Origin: Temnopleurus reevesii
Lineage: Eukaryota; Echinodermata; Echinoidea; Temnopleuroida; Temnopleuridae
DNA: 64,000 nucleotides
Assembly (NCBI GenBank): GCA_036244855.1
Contig: BQKZ01000495.1
Span: 94,425-158,424, forward strand
Direction of reading: 5' to 3'
Under the pieces are notes generated by a model. The model was given only the letters and a program-made list of their open reading frames with translations. It did not search any database and was not told the origin of the DNA. Position 1 is the first letter of the stretch. The number at the start of each line of letters is the position of its first letter. The position numbers and the translations under genes are program-made. This document shows, one piece after another, positions 19,901-27,196 of the stretch.

Positions 19901-22408
19901 CCCAGATCCCCATTATTTCACTCTTCATTCAAATCTATAAATCATTGAAAATTCACAAAAAGGCACATGAAAGGTTACTTATATATCTATTTTGAACATT
20001 TTCCTAATATGTTTCTGCTTTCTAATTTTTTTATATATAAAATATGGTAAAAATTAAGAAATGCACAGAAATAATGTTGTCCAACTTACCCACATAAGAA
20101 ATAAAATTCATTGGACAGCACAACATTCTGGAGGCTGAAGCAACCACCTACAGCCAATTTCCAACTCTTTGGAATAAAAAATTCAAGATCTTTGAAATCA
20201 CTTTGATCATAAGTCTTTGGCATTGTTACTCATGTCATTAATTCTTAAAACAGAAATATAGATTTTATGGATGCTTATTTATTTGTGTTTTTCTGTTTCT
20301 AATTTGTAGGTGTGTCGATGGATGGACAGGAGAAAATTGTGGAGCTCAGCAACTCAAACAAAAAGGACTGAGTAAGTTTTGACTTGTCATAATACTTCTC
20401 ATACACGCATGCATAAATGAACATGCGAATGTAAAAACTTTATTATATATGAATATGTTTTCATAGATAATGTAGCAGTCTAAGGAAAAATGTTTTTAAC
20501 AAATCCTCTATATGTTGATAGAAAATAGGTAATCATGATAAAAAAGGACTGTGATATTTTCTCTTTCATGTGGACATTGAATACACTTTTTGCCAATGAC
20601 AATAGGCATTATTAACAATAACTCACAATTATCTTGATATCTTGATATCCAACAATATGCACTGGAAAATTATATCGCGGGTGTCATTCATTCTTAGATA
20701 TTAGATATTCCCCTTTTTGCATCATTAGAGACGCTCTGGGCCTCCTCACAGAAACATTTACCCCATGGCGTGATGTGAATAAGATTTCAGGAATGAACAA
20801 AATAGACATAAAACAGCAAACTTTGTCAATCGAAAAAGCAAAAATGCATAACCAAAAATTTAATTGAATAAAAAAACATGCCCAGTTCATAATGGATATT
20901 CCTATGTCTCACTCAGTGGTTTTGAGATTTAAGGTGATGGCAAGAATTGATTTAGTAATTCATTCAATTTTCCTCTTGAATGTGATCTTCATTGTACATT
21001 GTTTTGTCTTTTTAGATGCTGGGGCAACAGCTGGTATAGCAGTAGGATGTGCCATTGTGGTGCTGATCGTAGCAATCGTAATCTTCCTCATCATTAGGAA
21101 GAGAACAGGGTAAGAATTATAAGAAACGTTCTCACTCTTGAAGAATTCTCATATTTTATTCTCTTTGCAGAGGTGCAAACCTGCTAGATTTATGTAATAT
21201 AAATATATTGTGGATTATTAAAATATAAATGTACATGGAAAAAAAAGAATGCATGAATCTTATGATCATTCAAATGTTGTAAAAACGTACTCTAAGTTAT
21301 TATGTCATTTTTGTCACATTTTGAAGAAAAGAAGATTTTTTAGTTTTATGTAAATTCCTTCCAAAGAGTGAAGTAAATTCTCAATAAGTGATAGATGCAT
21401 GATCATTCTTTTCTTTGTATTATTTTCATAAAATAATTCTGATTCTGTACCTTGTCTTATTCTAGTGTCATCAAAACACCTAAAGCGGAAGGTCATGTCA
21501 CATACAGAACTGGAACCAATGTTGAACTTCCATTCCAAGCCCATGTAAGTTAAACTACATCTATTTAATTGGATGAATGCACCATTTAACATTGTGTTAA
21601 TTTCAGATAATTTTGATGTTTGTTTTATACCTCCCTAATTTAGTTCTGATCTTGAATTATTTTTGTTTACCCCACAGTTACACTTGTTGTCAAACCTGTA
21701 TTTGTAGGAATTATGTATAATATTACACCCCCACCATGAAGCTTGTATTTTTCAGAAATCTTATTTCTGGTTTTTATGCTTTGGGATCATGTGAAAATGC
21801 TTCTGATCGTTTAATCATAACAATTTATTGTTGAAAAAATAAAATCATACCTGATTTATCAGCAGAATAAATTATACTATCAAACATGGTGATGAAATTG
21901 AATAATGTAGCAATTATACTTACATTTTCTCATTAATATCTATCTCTGTATACAGGATTACCCAGACAATGCTGCATTTGAGAATCCCATCTTTGCCAAT
22001 ATGAACGGCAACATGAATGAGAATATTTACATGAATGATGACGAGCTTGCTGCTGAGGGATATTATGACGAGCAGTATGACCCGAACTATGACCCTAACA
22101 CTGGATTCACAAAACCACCTTTGACCTCTGACCCTCACGATGCTCTTTATATCGAACCTGAGAAGATGGGTGTGCCGGAGGGAGGGATTGATGCGTCTGC
22201 GATCCCCCCTCCCCCTGACGATCTACCGCCGCCCCCTCCTGAGCTTCAGCTGGATGTGGAAATGAACGGACAGGCTCGGATGGTCCCCCTCCCTGAAATG
22301 GACCTGGTGACCCCGCCCACATCACCAACGTTCAGTCCGTCTGAAGGAGAAGGGGATCGTAATACGCTAGTGTTTTGTGATAGTGGGGAGGGAGAAGTGG
22401 AGGCGTGA
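469..22408 (+). CDS. LRP2: LRP2/megalin-like endocytic receptor, 3' part of gene (multi-exon)
   Basis: This is the C-terminal part of a giant LDL-receptor-related protein, a plasma-membrane endocytic receptor that binds and internalises many ligands. Exons bounded by GT-AG encode, in order: the last part of a YWTD beta-propeller, an EGF module, 11 LDLa repeats (12 if both copies of a duplicated exon are used), EGF and DIDEC-type calcium-binding EGF modules, a full six-bladed-type YWTD propeller, two EGF modules, a single transmembrane helix and a tail of about 180 residues. Eleven LDLa repeats before the last propeller, and only two EGF modules after it, fit LRP2 better than LRP1, which has six EGF modules at that point and a furin site. 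The tail has FENPIF, an NPxY-like endocytosis motif with Phe instead of Tyr, and proline-rich stretches that may bind SH3 domains. The start codon and N-terminal two thirds lie upstream of the window. Each exon is listed separately. Confidence 0.88.
699..1510. other. LRP2 intron
   Basis: Non-coding, with a GAT/GATGAC-type microsatellite at about 1195-1325. Nothing else recognised. Confidence 0.6.
1195..1325. repeat. Imperfect (GAT)n microsatellite
   Basis: Interrupted GAT/GATGAC repeats. They create an Asp-rich pseudo-ORF that is not a gene. Confidence 0.8.
1511..1759 (+). CDS. LRP2: LRP2 exon: EGF module plus LDLa repeat 1
   Basis: Phase 1 to phase 1, between ...ccctcag and gtaagt. It encodes [14 protein letters not shown], a six-cysteine EGF module, then a six-cysteine LDLa repeat ending [11 protein letters not shown]. 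This opens the ligand-binding cluster. Confidence 0.9.
2623..2663. repeat. (TAG)n microsatellite
   Basis: About 13 near-perfect AGT/TAG units just 5' of the SINE. Confidence 0.85.
2681..2975 (+). mobile_element. tRNA-derived SINE
   Basis: The 5' end carries an RNA polymerase III A box (TGGTGTAGTGG) and B box (GGTTTGAATCC), followed by a shared body (TTTCCTTCAGCAAGAAATTT, TGTGCTGCACTC, GGGTACCTGG) and a tail with GCGCTATATAAATGG. It matches the copies at 29653 and 18137 and the minus-strand copy at 56330. The family looks like a sea-urchin tRNA SINE; the family name is from memory and untested. Confidence 0.85.
3008..3079 (+). mobile_element. SINE 3' tail fragment
   Basis: TTTGTAAAGCGCTTAGAG...AAGTGCTATAAGATAC and an ATTATTAT tail match the 3' end of the SINE family. 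It ends 8 bases before the exon at 3088. Confidence 0.65.
3088..3204 (+). CDS. LRP2: LRP2 exon: LDLa repeat 2
   Basis: Phase 1/1 exon between ctcacag and gtaagt. The LDLa repeat runs YCPDRVFQC to [10 protein letters not shown] with the calcium-site acidic motif intact. A SINE 3' tail ends within about 10 bases of its acceptor. Confidence 0.88.
3461..3583 (+). CDS. LRP2: LRP2 exon: LDLa repeat 3
   Basis: Phase 1/1 exon after tttgtttcag and before gtaagt. It encodes [14 protein letters not shown] and ends in [13 protein letters not shown]. It lacks a methionine-initiated ORF of its own, so it is easily missed by ORF scanning. Confidence 0.88.
3584..4662. other. LRP2 intron
   Basis: Non-coding. 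A foldback repeat lies at 4423-4588 and an ATT-rich tract at 4590-4655. The ORF-like stretch at 3603-3842 shows no domain. Confidence 0.55.
4423..4588. repeat. Foldback (inverted repeat) element
   Basis: ATATAAACTATTTCCG followed by AAAATAAAGT (left) recurs as the reverse complement at about 4559-4588. The arms are about 28 bases with one mismatch around a loop of about 110. It is a MITE-like structure with AT-rich flanks. Confidence 0.6.
4663..4785 (+). CDS. LRP2: LRP2 exon: LDLa repeat 4
   Basis: Phase 1/1 exon after ttgtctttgtag and before gtaag. It encodes [14 protein letters not shown] and ends [13 protein letters not shown]. The acceptor tract is an ATT-rich microsatellite next to a foldback repeat. 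Confidence 0.88.
4786..5521. other. LRP2 intron, nothing recognised
   Basis: AT-rich, no module exon or repeat that I can name. Confidence 0.5.
5522..5644 (+). CDS. LRP2: LRP2 exon: LDLa repeat 5
   Basis: Phase 1/1 exon after tttatttacag and before gtaagt. It encodes [15 protein letters not shown] and ends [11 protein letters not shown]. The 3' two thirds of this exon plus adjacent intron are repeated several times downstream in decayed form (separate feature). Confidence 0.88.
5568..6320 (+). repeat. Decayed tandem copies of LDLa exon 5522
   Basis: A unit of about 128 bases (3' two thirds of the exon plus about 50 bases of intron) repeats with anchors CCTGGGCAC at 5585, 5713 and CTTGGGCAC at 5841. 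A shortened copy follows at about 5940-5990 and a weaker one at about 6228-6320. Copy 2 has the donor GTAAGT changed to TTAAGT. Copy 3 has an in-frame TGA and GTAATT. None has the 5' acceptor, so they are dead exon fragments. Confidence 0.8.
5995..6230. repeat. G-rich diverged repeat
   Basis: Contains GGCTTGTCAG, runs of G and CAAATTTG motifs spaced like the tandem units at 48590-48915. It separates the last two exon-fragment copies, so it may be an insertion. Confidence 0.4.
6410..6526 (+). CDS. LRP2: LRP2 exon: LDLa repeat 6
   Basis: Phase 1/1 exon after atgatgtag and before gtacgt, a slightly unusual but acceptable donor. It encodes [14 protein letters not shown] and ends [11 protein letters not shown]. 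Confidence 0.86.
6948..7064 (+). CDS. LRP2: LRP2 exon: LDLa repeat 7
   Basis: Phase 1/1 exon after atttgcag and before gtgagt. It encodes [14 protein letters not shown] and ends [11 protein letters not shown]. The usual GSDE of the calcium cage is GEDE here, so the Ser position is replaced while both acidic residues remain. Confidence 0.86.
7909..8028 (+). CDS. LRP2: LRP2 exon: LDLa repeat 8
   Basis: Phase 1/1 exon after tctaacag and before gtaagt. It encodes [15 protein letters not shown] and ends [10 protein letters not shown], a complete six-cysteine LDLa repeat. Confidence 0.88.
8534..8797 (+). CDS. LRP2: LRP2 exon: LDLa repeats 9 and 10
   Basis: A double-module exon after gaccatacag and before gtaagt. 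It carries [14 protein letters not shown]...[11 protein letters not shown] and [15 protein letters not shown]...[11 protein letters not shown]. The sixth cysteine of repeat 10 is split: T at 8797 joins GT at the start of the next exon to make TGC/TGT-type Cys. Phase 1/1. Confidence 0.87.
9421..9543 (+). CDS. LRP2: LRP2 exon: LDLa repeat 11 (first copy)
   Basis: Phase 1/1 exon after ctgttgtccag and before gtaagt. It starts by completing the last Cys of repeat 10, then encodes [14 protein letters not shown] and [12 protein letters not shown] near-identical copy lies at 11406-11528, about 6% different at the nucleotide level (7 differences counted by eye, mostly silent; one E to D change). Whether both copies exist in one chromosome is unclear. 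Confidence 0.78.
10238..10363 (+). CDS. LRP2: LRP2 exon: EGF module (first copy)
   Basis: Phase 1/1 exon after tctctgtcag and before gtgagt. It encodes [15 protein letters not shown]...[18 protein letters not shown], six cysteines. A copy with four substitutions is at 11995-12120. The next EGF exon of this copy (11230) is broken, so a transcript that uses this exon would have to jump to 11406 or 12982, which stays in frame. Confidence 0.7.
10885..10910. repeat. Perfect 11-bp inverted repeat (hairpin)
   Basis: TAACCTTGTAC and GTACAAGGTTA flank a 4-base loop TGTG. It is intronic with no evident role and is present only in the first copy of the duplicated region. Confidence 0.6.
11092..11165 (+). 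pseudogene. Relic EGF exon upstream of 11230
   Basis: ATATCGATGAGTGTCTGGA, then a deletion, then GTAGCTGCTCCGAGGG, matching the start and middle of the calcium-binding EGF exon. In-frame stops (gattaa) and loss of the central cysteines show it is dead. It lies at a position comparable to the relic at 12627. Confidence 0.6.
11230..11325 (+). pseudogene. Broken copy of the calcium-binding EGF exon
   Basis: After an intact-looking acceptor (gttacattag) this matches the functional exon at 12982 through [20 protein letters not shown] and on to CSCS. A one-base insertion after AAAGGG then gives a TGA stop, and the 3' half and donor are not recognisable. Its acceptor tract is shared with 12982, so it is the positional counterpart of that exon. 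It sits 46 bases before an assembly 'n'. Confidence 0.75.
11371..11371. other. Single n: probable contig join
   Basis: The base is 'n'. The sequence just after it (AACCTTTTGTTCTGCC) repeats sequence found at 9387, so the join re-enters the same locus. Confidence 0.75.
11406..11528 (+). CDS. LRP2: LRP2 exon: LDLa repeat (second copy)
   Basis: Second copy of the 9421 exon, phase 1/1, again after ctgttgtccag. It is fully open and keeps all cysteines and [11 protein letters not shown]. Roughly 35 bases of upstream intron, starting right after the 'n' at 11371, match the sequence before 9421; the downstream intron is different. Confidence 0.78.
11995..12120 (+). CDS. LRP2: LRP2 exon: EGF module (second copy)
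   Basis: Second copy of the 10238 exon, after cctttcag and before gtgaga. All six cysteines are kept. It precedes an intact calcium-binding EGF exon, so this copy lies in the trio that yields the standard LRP2 order LDLa-EGF-EGF(Ca)-propeller. Confidence 0.82.
12627..12900 (+). pseudogene. Relic EGF exon interrupted by a MITE
   Basis: Bases 12640-12689 match the middle of the 12982 exon (CAGTGTTCAAACACAAAAG and what follows) but contain a stop (tcctag) and indels. The match resumes after 12866 as GGGATAC, with a 176-base MITE between flanking TTA direct repeats. This dates the insertion after the exon copy arose. Confidence 0.6.
12690..12865. mobile_element. MITE, GGGGGTGTTGTTCAAAA ends (copy 2)
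   Basis: Left end GGGGGTGTTGTTCAAAA, right end TTTTGAACAACACCCCA, flanked by TTA at 12687-12689 and 12866-12868. TIRs beginning with G runs and a TTA (TWA) target duplication are typical of PIF/Harbinger MITEs. It lies inside a relic EGF exon. Confidence 0.75.
12982..13113 (+). CDS. LRP2: LRP2 exon: calcium-binding EGF module
   Basis: Phase 1/1 exon after gttacattag and before gtaaga. It encodes [14 protein letters not shown]...[14 protein letters not shown]...IEC: six cysteines, the D-I-D-E calcium signature and the SYEC segment. It links the LDLa cluster to the last propeller. Confidence 0.87.
13225..13530. repeat. Probable dispersed repeat fragment
   Basis: ATTTATATGGCGCCAAATCC, TGCTCAAGGTGC and a segment on GGAATTCCAAGTAG resemble repeats I have met in marine invertebrate genomes. 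There is no second copy in this window to confirm it. Confidence 0.35.
13875..14145. repeat. Long (GAT)n microsatellite
   Basis: About 270 bases of GAT units with GAG, GAC and AAT interruptions. They give poly-Asp, poly-Met and poly-His reading frames that are not genes. It ends about 25 bases before the propeller exon. Confidence 0.9.
14170..14298 (+). CDS. LRP2: LRP2 exon: propeller start
   Basis: Phase 1/1 exon after tatcttcag and before gtaaag. It encodes [17 protein letters not shown] and the first strands of the beta-propeller, ending [10 protein letters not shown] long GAT microsatellite ends about 25 bases upstream. Confidence 0.85.
14895..15036 (+). CDS. LRP2: LRP2 exon: propeller blade, YWID
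   Basis: Phase 1 to phase 2, after cctatag and before gtaggt. It encodes [18 protein letters not shown] and ends [12 protein letters not shown] is the YWTD-type blade signature. Confidence 0.86.
15372..15570. mobile_element. MITE-like element, CTGTAWKAGCTRATATTTTT ends (copy 1)
   Basis: Begins GCTGTAAGCTAATATTTTT and ends AAAAATATCAGCTAATACAG, near-inverted ends. Shares internal words (GCATATGAATGGGCATCAT, AGTGGAAATTTTTG) with a copy at 23161-23391. Confidence 0.65.
15682..15864 (+). CDS. LRP2: LRP2 exon: propeller blade, YWTD
   Basis: Phase 2/2, after ttattgtag and before gtaagt. It encodes [17 protein letters not shown], a basic insert (SRKKRHNH) and the [15 protein letters not shown] strand. 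The basic insert between blade strands is longer than usual for this position. Confidence 0.87.
16455..16678 (+). CDS. LRP2: LRP2 exon: two propeller blades
   Basis: Phase 2 to phase 1, after tttcgtag and before gtgagt. It encodes [20 protein letters not shown] and [20 protein letters not shown], two consecutive YWTD-type blades. Confidence 0.87.
17311..17499 (+). CDS. LRP2: LRP2 exon: last propeller blade
   Basis: Phase 1/1, after ctaatgtag and before gtaggt. It encodes [17 protein letters not shown]...[10 protein letters not shown] and the closing [13 protein letters not shown], the usual end of an LRP propeller before an NPC EGF module. Confidence 0.85.
17925..18002. repeat. Perfect short tandem duplication
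   Basis: The stretch CCATCCAATTTTGTTTAACT plus AAAGTATGATTCTGGTAG occurs twice head to tail without differences, which implies a recent event or a repeat-reading error. Confidence 0.8.
18137..18342 (+). mobile_element. 5'-truncated SINE with AATC microsatellite tail
   Basis: ATTGTGCTGCACTCAACCCA, GGGTACCTGGTAGGAAT, AAAGCCAGGGTAATAA and AGAGCTATATAAGAACTGC match the SINE body and tail; the tRNA head is missing. The tail is ATTATTAT then six AATC units, ending 16 bases before the exon at 18359. Confidence 0.8.
18359..18505 (+). CDS. LRP2: LRP2 exon: EGF module after the propeller
   Basis: Phase 1/1, after atttacag and before gtgagt. It encodes [14 protein letters not shown]...FACGCPDG...TTC, six cysteines. 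A SINE tail plus an AATC microsatellite ends about 16 bases before the acceptor. Confidence 0.87.
18506..19653. other. LRP2 intron with mariner-like element
   Basis: 18559-19043 is a Tc1/mariner-type element. The remainder is AT-rich and unremarkable. Confidence 0.55.
18559..19043. mobile_element. Non-autonomous Tc1/mariner-like element
   Basis: Left end CAGTTTATTGCGAAAG then TTTAAGACCAC; right end is the reverse complement with 4 mismatches in 27 (CAGTCATTTGCAAAAG then TTTAAGACCAC). Both ends are flanked by TA (18557-18558, 19044-19045). The CAGT ends and TA target site are typical of the superfamily. At 485 bases, with no intact transposase, it is non-autonomous. Confidence 0.75.
19654..19741 (+). 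CDS. LRP2: LRP2 exon: linker and first half of last EGF
   Basis: Phase 1 to phase 2, after gtatttcag and before gtaagt. It encodes a proline-rich linker ([13 protein letters not shown]) and [15 protein letters not shown], which is completed by the next exon. Confidence 0.82.
20310..20371 (+). CDS. LRP2: LRP2 exon: second half of last EGF
   Basis: A 62-base exon, phase 2 to phase 1, after taatttgtag and before gtaag. It encodes [18 protein letters not shown], closing the six-cysteine EGF module in front of the membrane. Confidence 0.82.
21016..21109 (+). CDS. LRP2: LRP2 exon: transmembrane helix
   Basis: Phase 1 to phase 2, after tttttag and before gtaaga. It encodes about 25 hydrophobic residues ([19 protein letters not shown]) followed by the stop-transfer RKRT, giving a type I topology. 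Confidence 0.87.
21466..21544 (+). CDS. LRP2: LRP2 exon: juxtamembrane cytoplasmic tail
   Basis: Phase 2 to phase 0, after ttattctag and before gtaagt. It encodes [18 protein letters not shown] and ELPFQAH, cytoplasmic residues just inside the membrane. Confidence 0.8.
21956..22408 (+). CDS. LRP2: LRP2 last exon: cytoplasmic tail and stop
   Basis: Enters in phase 0 after ctgtatacag and ends at TGA 22406-22408. Near its start, FENPIF (21977-21994) matches the FxNPxY endocytosis and PTB-binding motif except that Tyr is Phe. An acidic, tyrosine-rich stretch ([14 protein letters not shown]) follows. PPPPDD and LPPPPPEL, around 22204-22245, are candidate SH3 ligands. Vertebrate megalin tails also carry NPxY motifs and proline-rich segments; I see only this one NPxF. 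Confidence 0.87.
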   Translation, partial: DYPDNAAFENPIFANMNGNMNENIYMNDDELAAEGYYDEQYDPNYDPNTGFTKPPLTSDPHDALYIEPEKMGVPEGGIDASAIPPPPDDLPPPPPELQLDVEMNGQARMVPLPEMDLVTPPTSPTFSPSEGEGDRNTLVFCDSGEGEVEA

Positions 22409-23160
22409 GGGTGCGGCACCCCTTGAGGTGAGCTCAAAGGCTCTATCCTGATCATCAGCCATTAGCCTTGCTGATAGAGATGAGAATCGTAACTCTCCAG
22501 CATTTCATCCTGATGAGTTGAATCTTGTCTTGTAGCAAAATGAGTGGCAATCTTGGACTGAAATTCTACAAAAAAAAGTCTGACTCAAGAGACCGTTTGT
22601 GCAGCACACATCACATTAGCTATTCATCAAGAATAGCTGCAATGACTTAATCATTTGGAAAATAATTTTTCAAATGCAATGAATTACCAAGTGCTTTAGA
22701 AAACTGGTAATATTTCAGTAGTCCTGTAGTAAAAGGATGCTATTGCTTGAAATAATCCTGTTAGTTTTACACATGGTTTTCCTCAAAAGAATACATATTT
22801 TAATAGAATGTCATTGCTATGCCAGGACGTCTTCATGAAACACCATCCTTTGCCCTCATCACTTTGTATTCAAGAATGCCAACAAATCTGCACTCATTTT
22901 CATCTTTTGTAGCTGTATGTTTTTCATCTATGTTTTATCTTAAATCATACTATTTATTCCTGTAATATAAAATTGTCAACATGTGTATATTCACACTATT
23001 GACAAATAATGTAATCTCATTTATGTTTTGTCTAAATGTTCCTGAGCCAGTTCCTTTTAAGTAATGTTGGTCTCTTCCCGTATCACACTCACCTTGACTT
23101 TTATGATAAAATATGTATTATGTATCCCATAACTATCGATTCAAAGTACTGCAAGTCAGT

Positions 23161-23391
23161 ACTGTATAAGCCAATATTTTACCATCCATATATTTTAGCG
23201 ATTTTGGACCAGTTCAACATTTTAGCATATTATTTCCAGGTTTTTGACCATATTCATACATTTTCATGTTTTTAACCATGTTTATACACATATGAATGTG
23301 CATCATACAGAGTAGAAATTTTTGTAAGGCCAAGACTGCGATATTTGCAAGAATACATGTAGAACCACCGAAATAATTTCAGCTCATACAG
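23161..23391. mobile_element. MITE-like element (copy 2) in LRP2 3' UTR
   Basis: ACTGTATAAGCCAATATTTTA at the left and ATTTCAGCTCATACAGTAG at the right are near-inverted, and the interior shares words with the copy at 15372 (CATATGAATGTGCATCAT, GTAGAAATTTTTG). Confidence 0.6.
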
Positions 23392-24572
23392 TAGTTTACA
23401 TAAAAAGGTGACTATCAAAATCTAACTGGATGATAAACTGAATAGTACTAGGAGGCTTTTTTGCTGCAATTCTTACATGTATTATTTAGAATAGCAATTG
23501 GGATTTTATGTATGCATACTTTTATGAAAACGCAAAGGCATTTGCAGATACAGACCAGTACATTTTATTTGCACTTAAAATAGGAGATGCATTAAGATAT
23601 TGTATATCAGTAGATACCAGAGCACATGCTTAGTTTGTGATATCTATCATAGCAGCATCACATATCTTACAGTGTTGAACAATCCTGGTTTACAAGTATC
23701 CCAATTTCTTTAAAACTTCATAATTGCCCCACCGAAATCAGTATTTTCAGATTAAGAAATGCACATAGCATCCAATCAGAGAGTTCAGATTATCTTTTTC
23801 AACTGAGCAACATTGGTTGTACAGTGCAATTCTTTAATTCAGATGAAATTTGATCTTCATTTCCTTTGTTCAATCTCGTTCATATCGTCTATCTCTTCCT
23901 CTTGAACGAGTTTGCATGTCAATTGTCACTCCTGTATTATGAATATTATTTATCGTGAGTATATTACTGAGTTTTACAGTCATCCAATCCTGTACATTTG
24001 ATCTGTTTATATGTTTATATTTTCCAATTCATCTATACATTTGTATCTAGTTTATGTATAATTGATTTTGTATAATTGTATTTCAATTATTTCTGATCAA
24101 TATGAACCACGGTCTTGTCTTCTTAAACGAGCACATGAATATAAATTCTTTCCATATGAAACTGAAACCTTGTTCTTACAATTCCATGATATAAGGTGTG
24201 AATATAATGACCACAAACCTAGACCATTTTCAATCAATATAAGTAGTTAAAGGAAGAAAAGCTTTTGATATGTTGAAAGAGAGCTATATTTTGTGCACAT
24301 TATGCAGAATTTAAGTACTGTTTGCCCAGTGGTTTAAATTTCGCTCCAAATAATACACTGATGAATGCGATTGTTCCTACAATAATGTAGTGGGAGTTTG
24401 GTGTCTTCAAGGTGTTGGAAGGGGAAATAATTTGAATTCTCCATCTTCATTATCAATCATTTTTCCAGGATAGAATATATCTTTATACATGTATATTGAT
24501 GTGGTTGTCCTCTGTAAATGTTTTGATGTTGAGTAGTCTGTAACCAATATTTGTGTAAATGTTAACTTTCAG

Positions 24573-24795
24573 AATAAATAGCTATTCATTTTTACATTTT
24601 TAAACATATTGAACAGAGATTAAAATTTATTAATATGAAAATTGAATAATATCTATGTATATTTGATGCAGAATCAATCTGTGTAATACATTGTATAATC
24701 ATAAATATTCCTGAAAATAACAATTTTTTATATCTTCATCTGTTTGTCAATAAATGTATTTCTGAAAATGTAATATTTTTAAAATGGTCAAATAA
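24573..24795 (+). terminator. Poly(A) signal cluster for LRP2
   Basis: AATAAA occurs at 24573, 24749 and 24790, and a T-rich stretch follows the last at about 24835. This is the best candidate for the receptor transcript's cleavage site. Confidence 0.45.
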
Positions 24796-24810
24796 ATTCT
24801 ATAAAAAATA

Positions 24811-26030
24811 TCTAGAAATAATTCTTCATGCTGGCCTTTTTGTCTTGTTTCTGAAACTCCTATAAGGTTTAATTGGAAATGCACTTTTTTACAATGGAAA
24901 AAACGTAATAAATACTTGCTTACATCCTAATATAATGATTTCCCAGTAAGCCCACCCCCATATATACTTTGGTTACCCTAAAGGGTTGGTCGGTCTAGAA
25001 AAAAAAATTATTATTTTTTTTTTTAGGGGGAGGACACATATGATACGCACAAATGAACTTATTCTGTGTGACAGTTATCGCAGTGCGTTTGATAACAGGC
25101 AAGACGGTTGCATCTAAGGCATTTCCAGAAATGTAAAACCTATTATAAAATGACATTCCCAGATCCTTAACTGTAAAAAAAATTACAGATGATGCACATC
25201 TCCATGCAATACACTAAATGGCTTCTGTATTTATTTTTTTAAAATATAATTTGCAGTTTAAAATGAAACTTCATGGGCACTCCTCTTTTGTAAATGTTCA
25301 CTTTTAGAAATCAAATTATGATTTCATGTTACGTTACTTTGGGTTTTGATAACTAAATAGTCAATGAAATTGAATATTTGAGGGCTTGTAACTGTTACTT
25401 GTAACCTATACTTCAAAACAAACAAAAAAAACTAATTTAATTTGGTTCAATGGTCACAAAGAAATGTGAATCTTTGTCAAGCAAAGTTTGGCTCATGTGT
25501 GCAAGCGAGAACATTGCGATATAAGCAACTTAGTATTCTGTACAACACTAACATCATGAAAAGCGAGGAGTGAAAGAGTCCCAATCGCGCAGAGTGCAAA
25601 CAAAAAATTATAGTGGCATGGCACAGTGAAACATTGAGGAGAGTAAGAGTTAAAGGTTATCAATGCAAGAAAGTCCAATTTTTATTTTTTTTTAGGGGGA
25701 GGGGCATCGATCATAATCATGCAGTGTTTGAGCTGAAATTTTTGCTAGTGTTTTAAATTAACTAATTTCATAGCCATGAAATAGCCAAAAATTTCACTCC
25801 TTGTAATGCCACCGACTATTGTACGATGATCTTTCAAAACTAAAAAATAACATTTCAATGATGCAGTTGCATGGACAGTACGTATTTCTGGAATTCAGTG
25901 AATTCACAAAACTTGTGTACATTTAATATTGGCATTTACAGTGATTTACTTGTGTATTCATTGGATATTTTACTTGACACACAAAGAAAATTAAAAGAAA
26001 ACGAGTTGTGATTATAGAGATTTTTTGCAA
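24811..26030. other. Intergenic region between convergent genes
   Basis: AT-rich. A T-rich/TTTAGGGGGAGG motif occurs at about 25010 and again at about 25683. No gene or RNA recognised. Confidence 0.4.
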
Positions 26031-27196
26031 TTTATTCATATAATATTGACAGATTTCCGTGTCCTTTCAATGCATATCCACACAATGTTATGAGCATAGC
26101 CATCATATATCACATACAATATTCATAGGGGCCAAGGATATATATATATACCATATCTAACTCTTCCATTTCATCAATTTGGCCAGTTTGATAAATACAA
26201 TTTACATAACTTCAAAAAGTATCTTTGATATGAATTATCTGAATAAAAATAAGTAATAATCCATTTAAACTGTATCTACATAAGTTGGTATCTAAAAATG
26301 GTAGAAGCAAGTAATTAAAAAATTATCCAAAAATTTGGCGTGTGATAACACCAAATATTTAGTCCTGTAATACAAATGTTATACAGGGTCTGTATAAAAT
26401 ATGCATTGCTTCTACTGATCAGAGATTACCTTCAAAAAAATAAATTTCATATCAGATTTGCCTCTTGAGTGCTAGAAATTGGTTGATACCAAACAGTCTC
26501 TCATGTACTGTGTAGTATCGTTCAACCATCACACACATAATTTACGTTGCTTAAAGAGTATTTTATATTATTACATGTCTAAAAATTCTACAAGAATTTC
26601 CTACACAAAATGTACTTTACTGACCTTTAAAGGGGTTTAGAGCTACCTACAGTACACACTACCATAATGTTAATTAACATAGAAATCTTTGTTTACAGAA
26701 CTAGAAACAAGACGCTAATTATGTAAACAGAACTATATCACATATCCTATCTATATATCTATATAAACTGTAGATTCTTCCATGTTTAAGGTGGGAAAAA
26801 ACAGACTCAATTTAAACTATTACTAGCAATTACAAAAAGCAGGCTTTGGTATTATTTTGTCTCTTTTATGCATGTATATCAATATATGACTAGGATCAAA
26901 TCTAGCATCTTATTGCTCACCAATTACCAAACATAGATATTATCATACAATATCTGTAAGTGTACAAGTATATGGAACTCTGAGGATGAGCGAGTAAAAA
27001 TATTAATGAATGCTCTTTTGATTTTTTTCAAAACAATTCTTGACAATATGCAGTTTCAGTACCACCAGTGGTACAACATCGATATGATCATGTTGGATAA
27101 GTGCTGTAAATACCAGATGATGTACTAGTAAAAGAGAAGATTGTCATCAAGGAATTTCCTATGCTTTGGTTCAGTCATACATTTGCAACTTGACAC

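Larger units (their letters stand above)
19742..21955. other. Introns around the transmembrane exon
   Basis: Apart from exons at 20310, 21016 and 21466 I see AT-rich sequence and no recognised repeat. Confidence 0.5.
22409..24810 (+). other. Probable LRP2 3' UTR
   Basis: AT-rich sequence after the stop with no open coding exon that I recognise. It contains a MITE-like repeat at 23161-23391 and ends near a cluster of AATAAA signals. The length is inferred from those signals only. Confidence 0.5.

Noticed and set aside
22001..22408. Independent gene starting at the Met codon at 22001
   Set aside because: It is the receptor's last exon, which is open from its acceptor at 21955.
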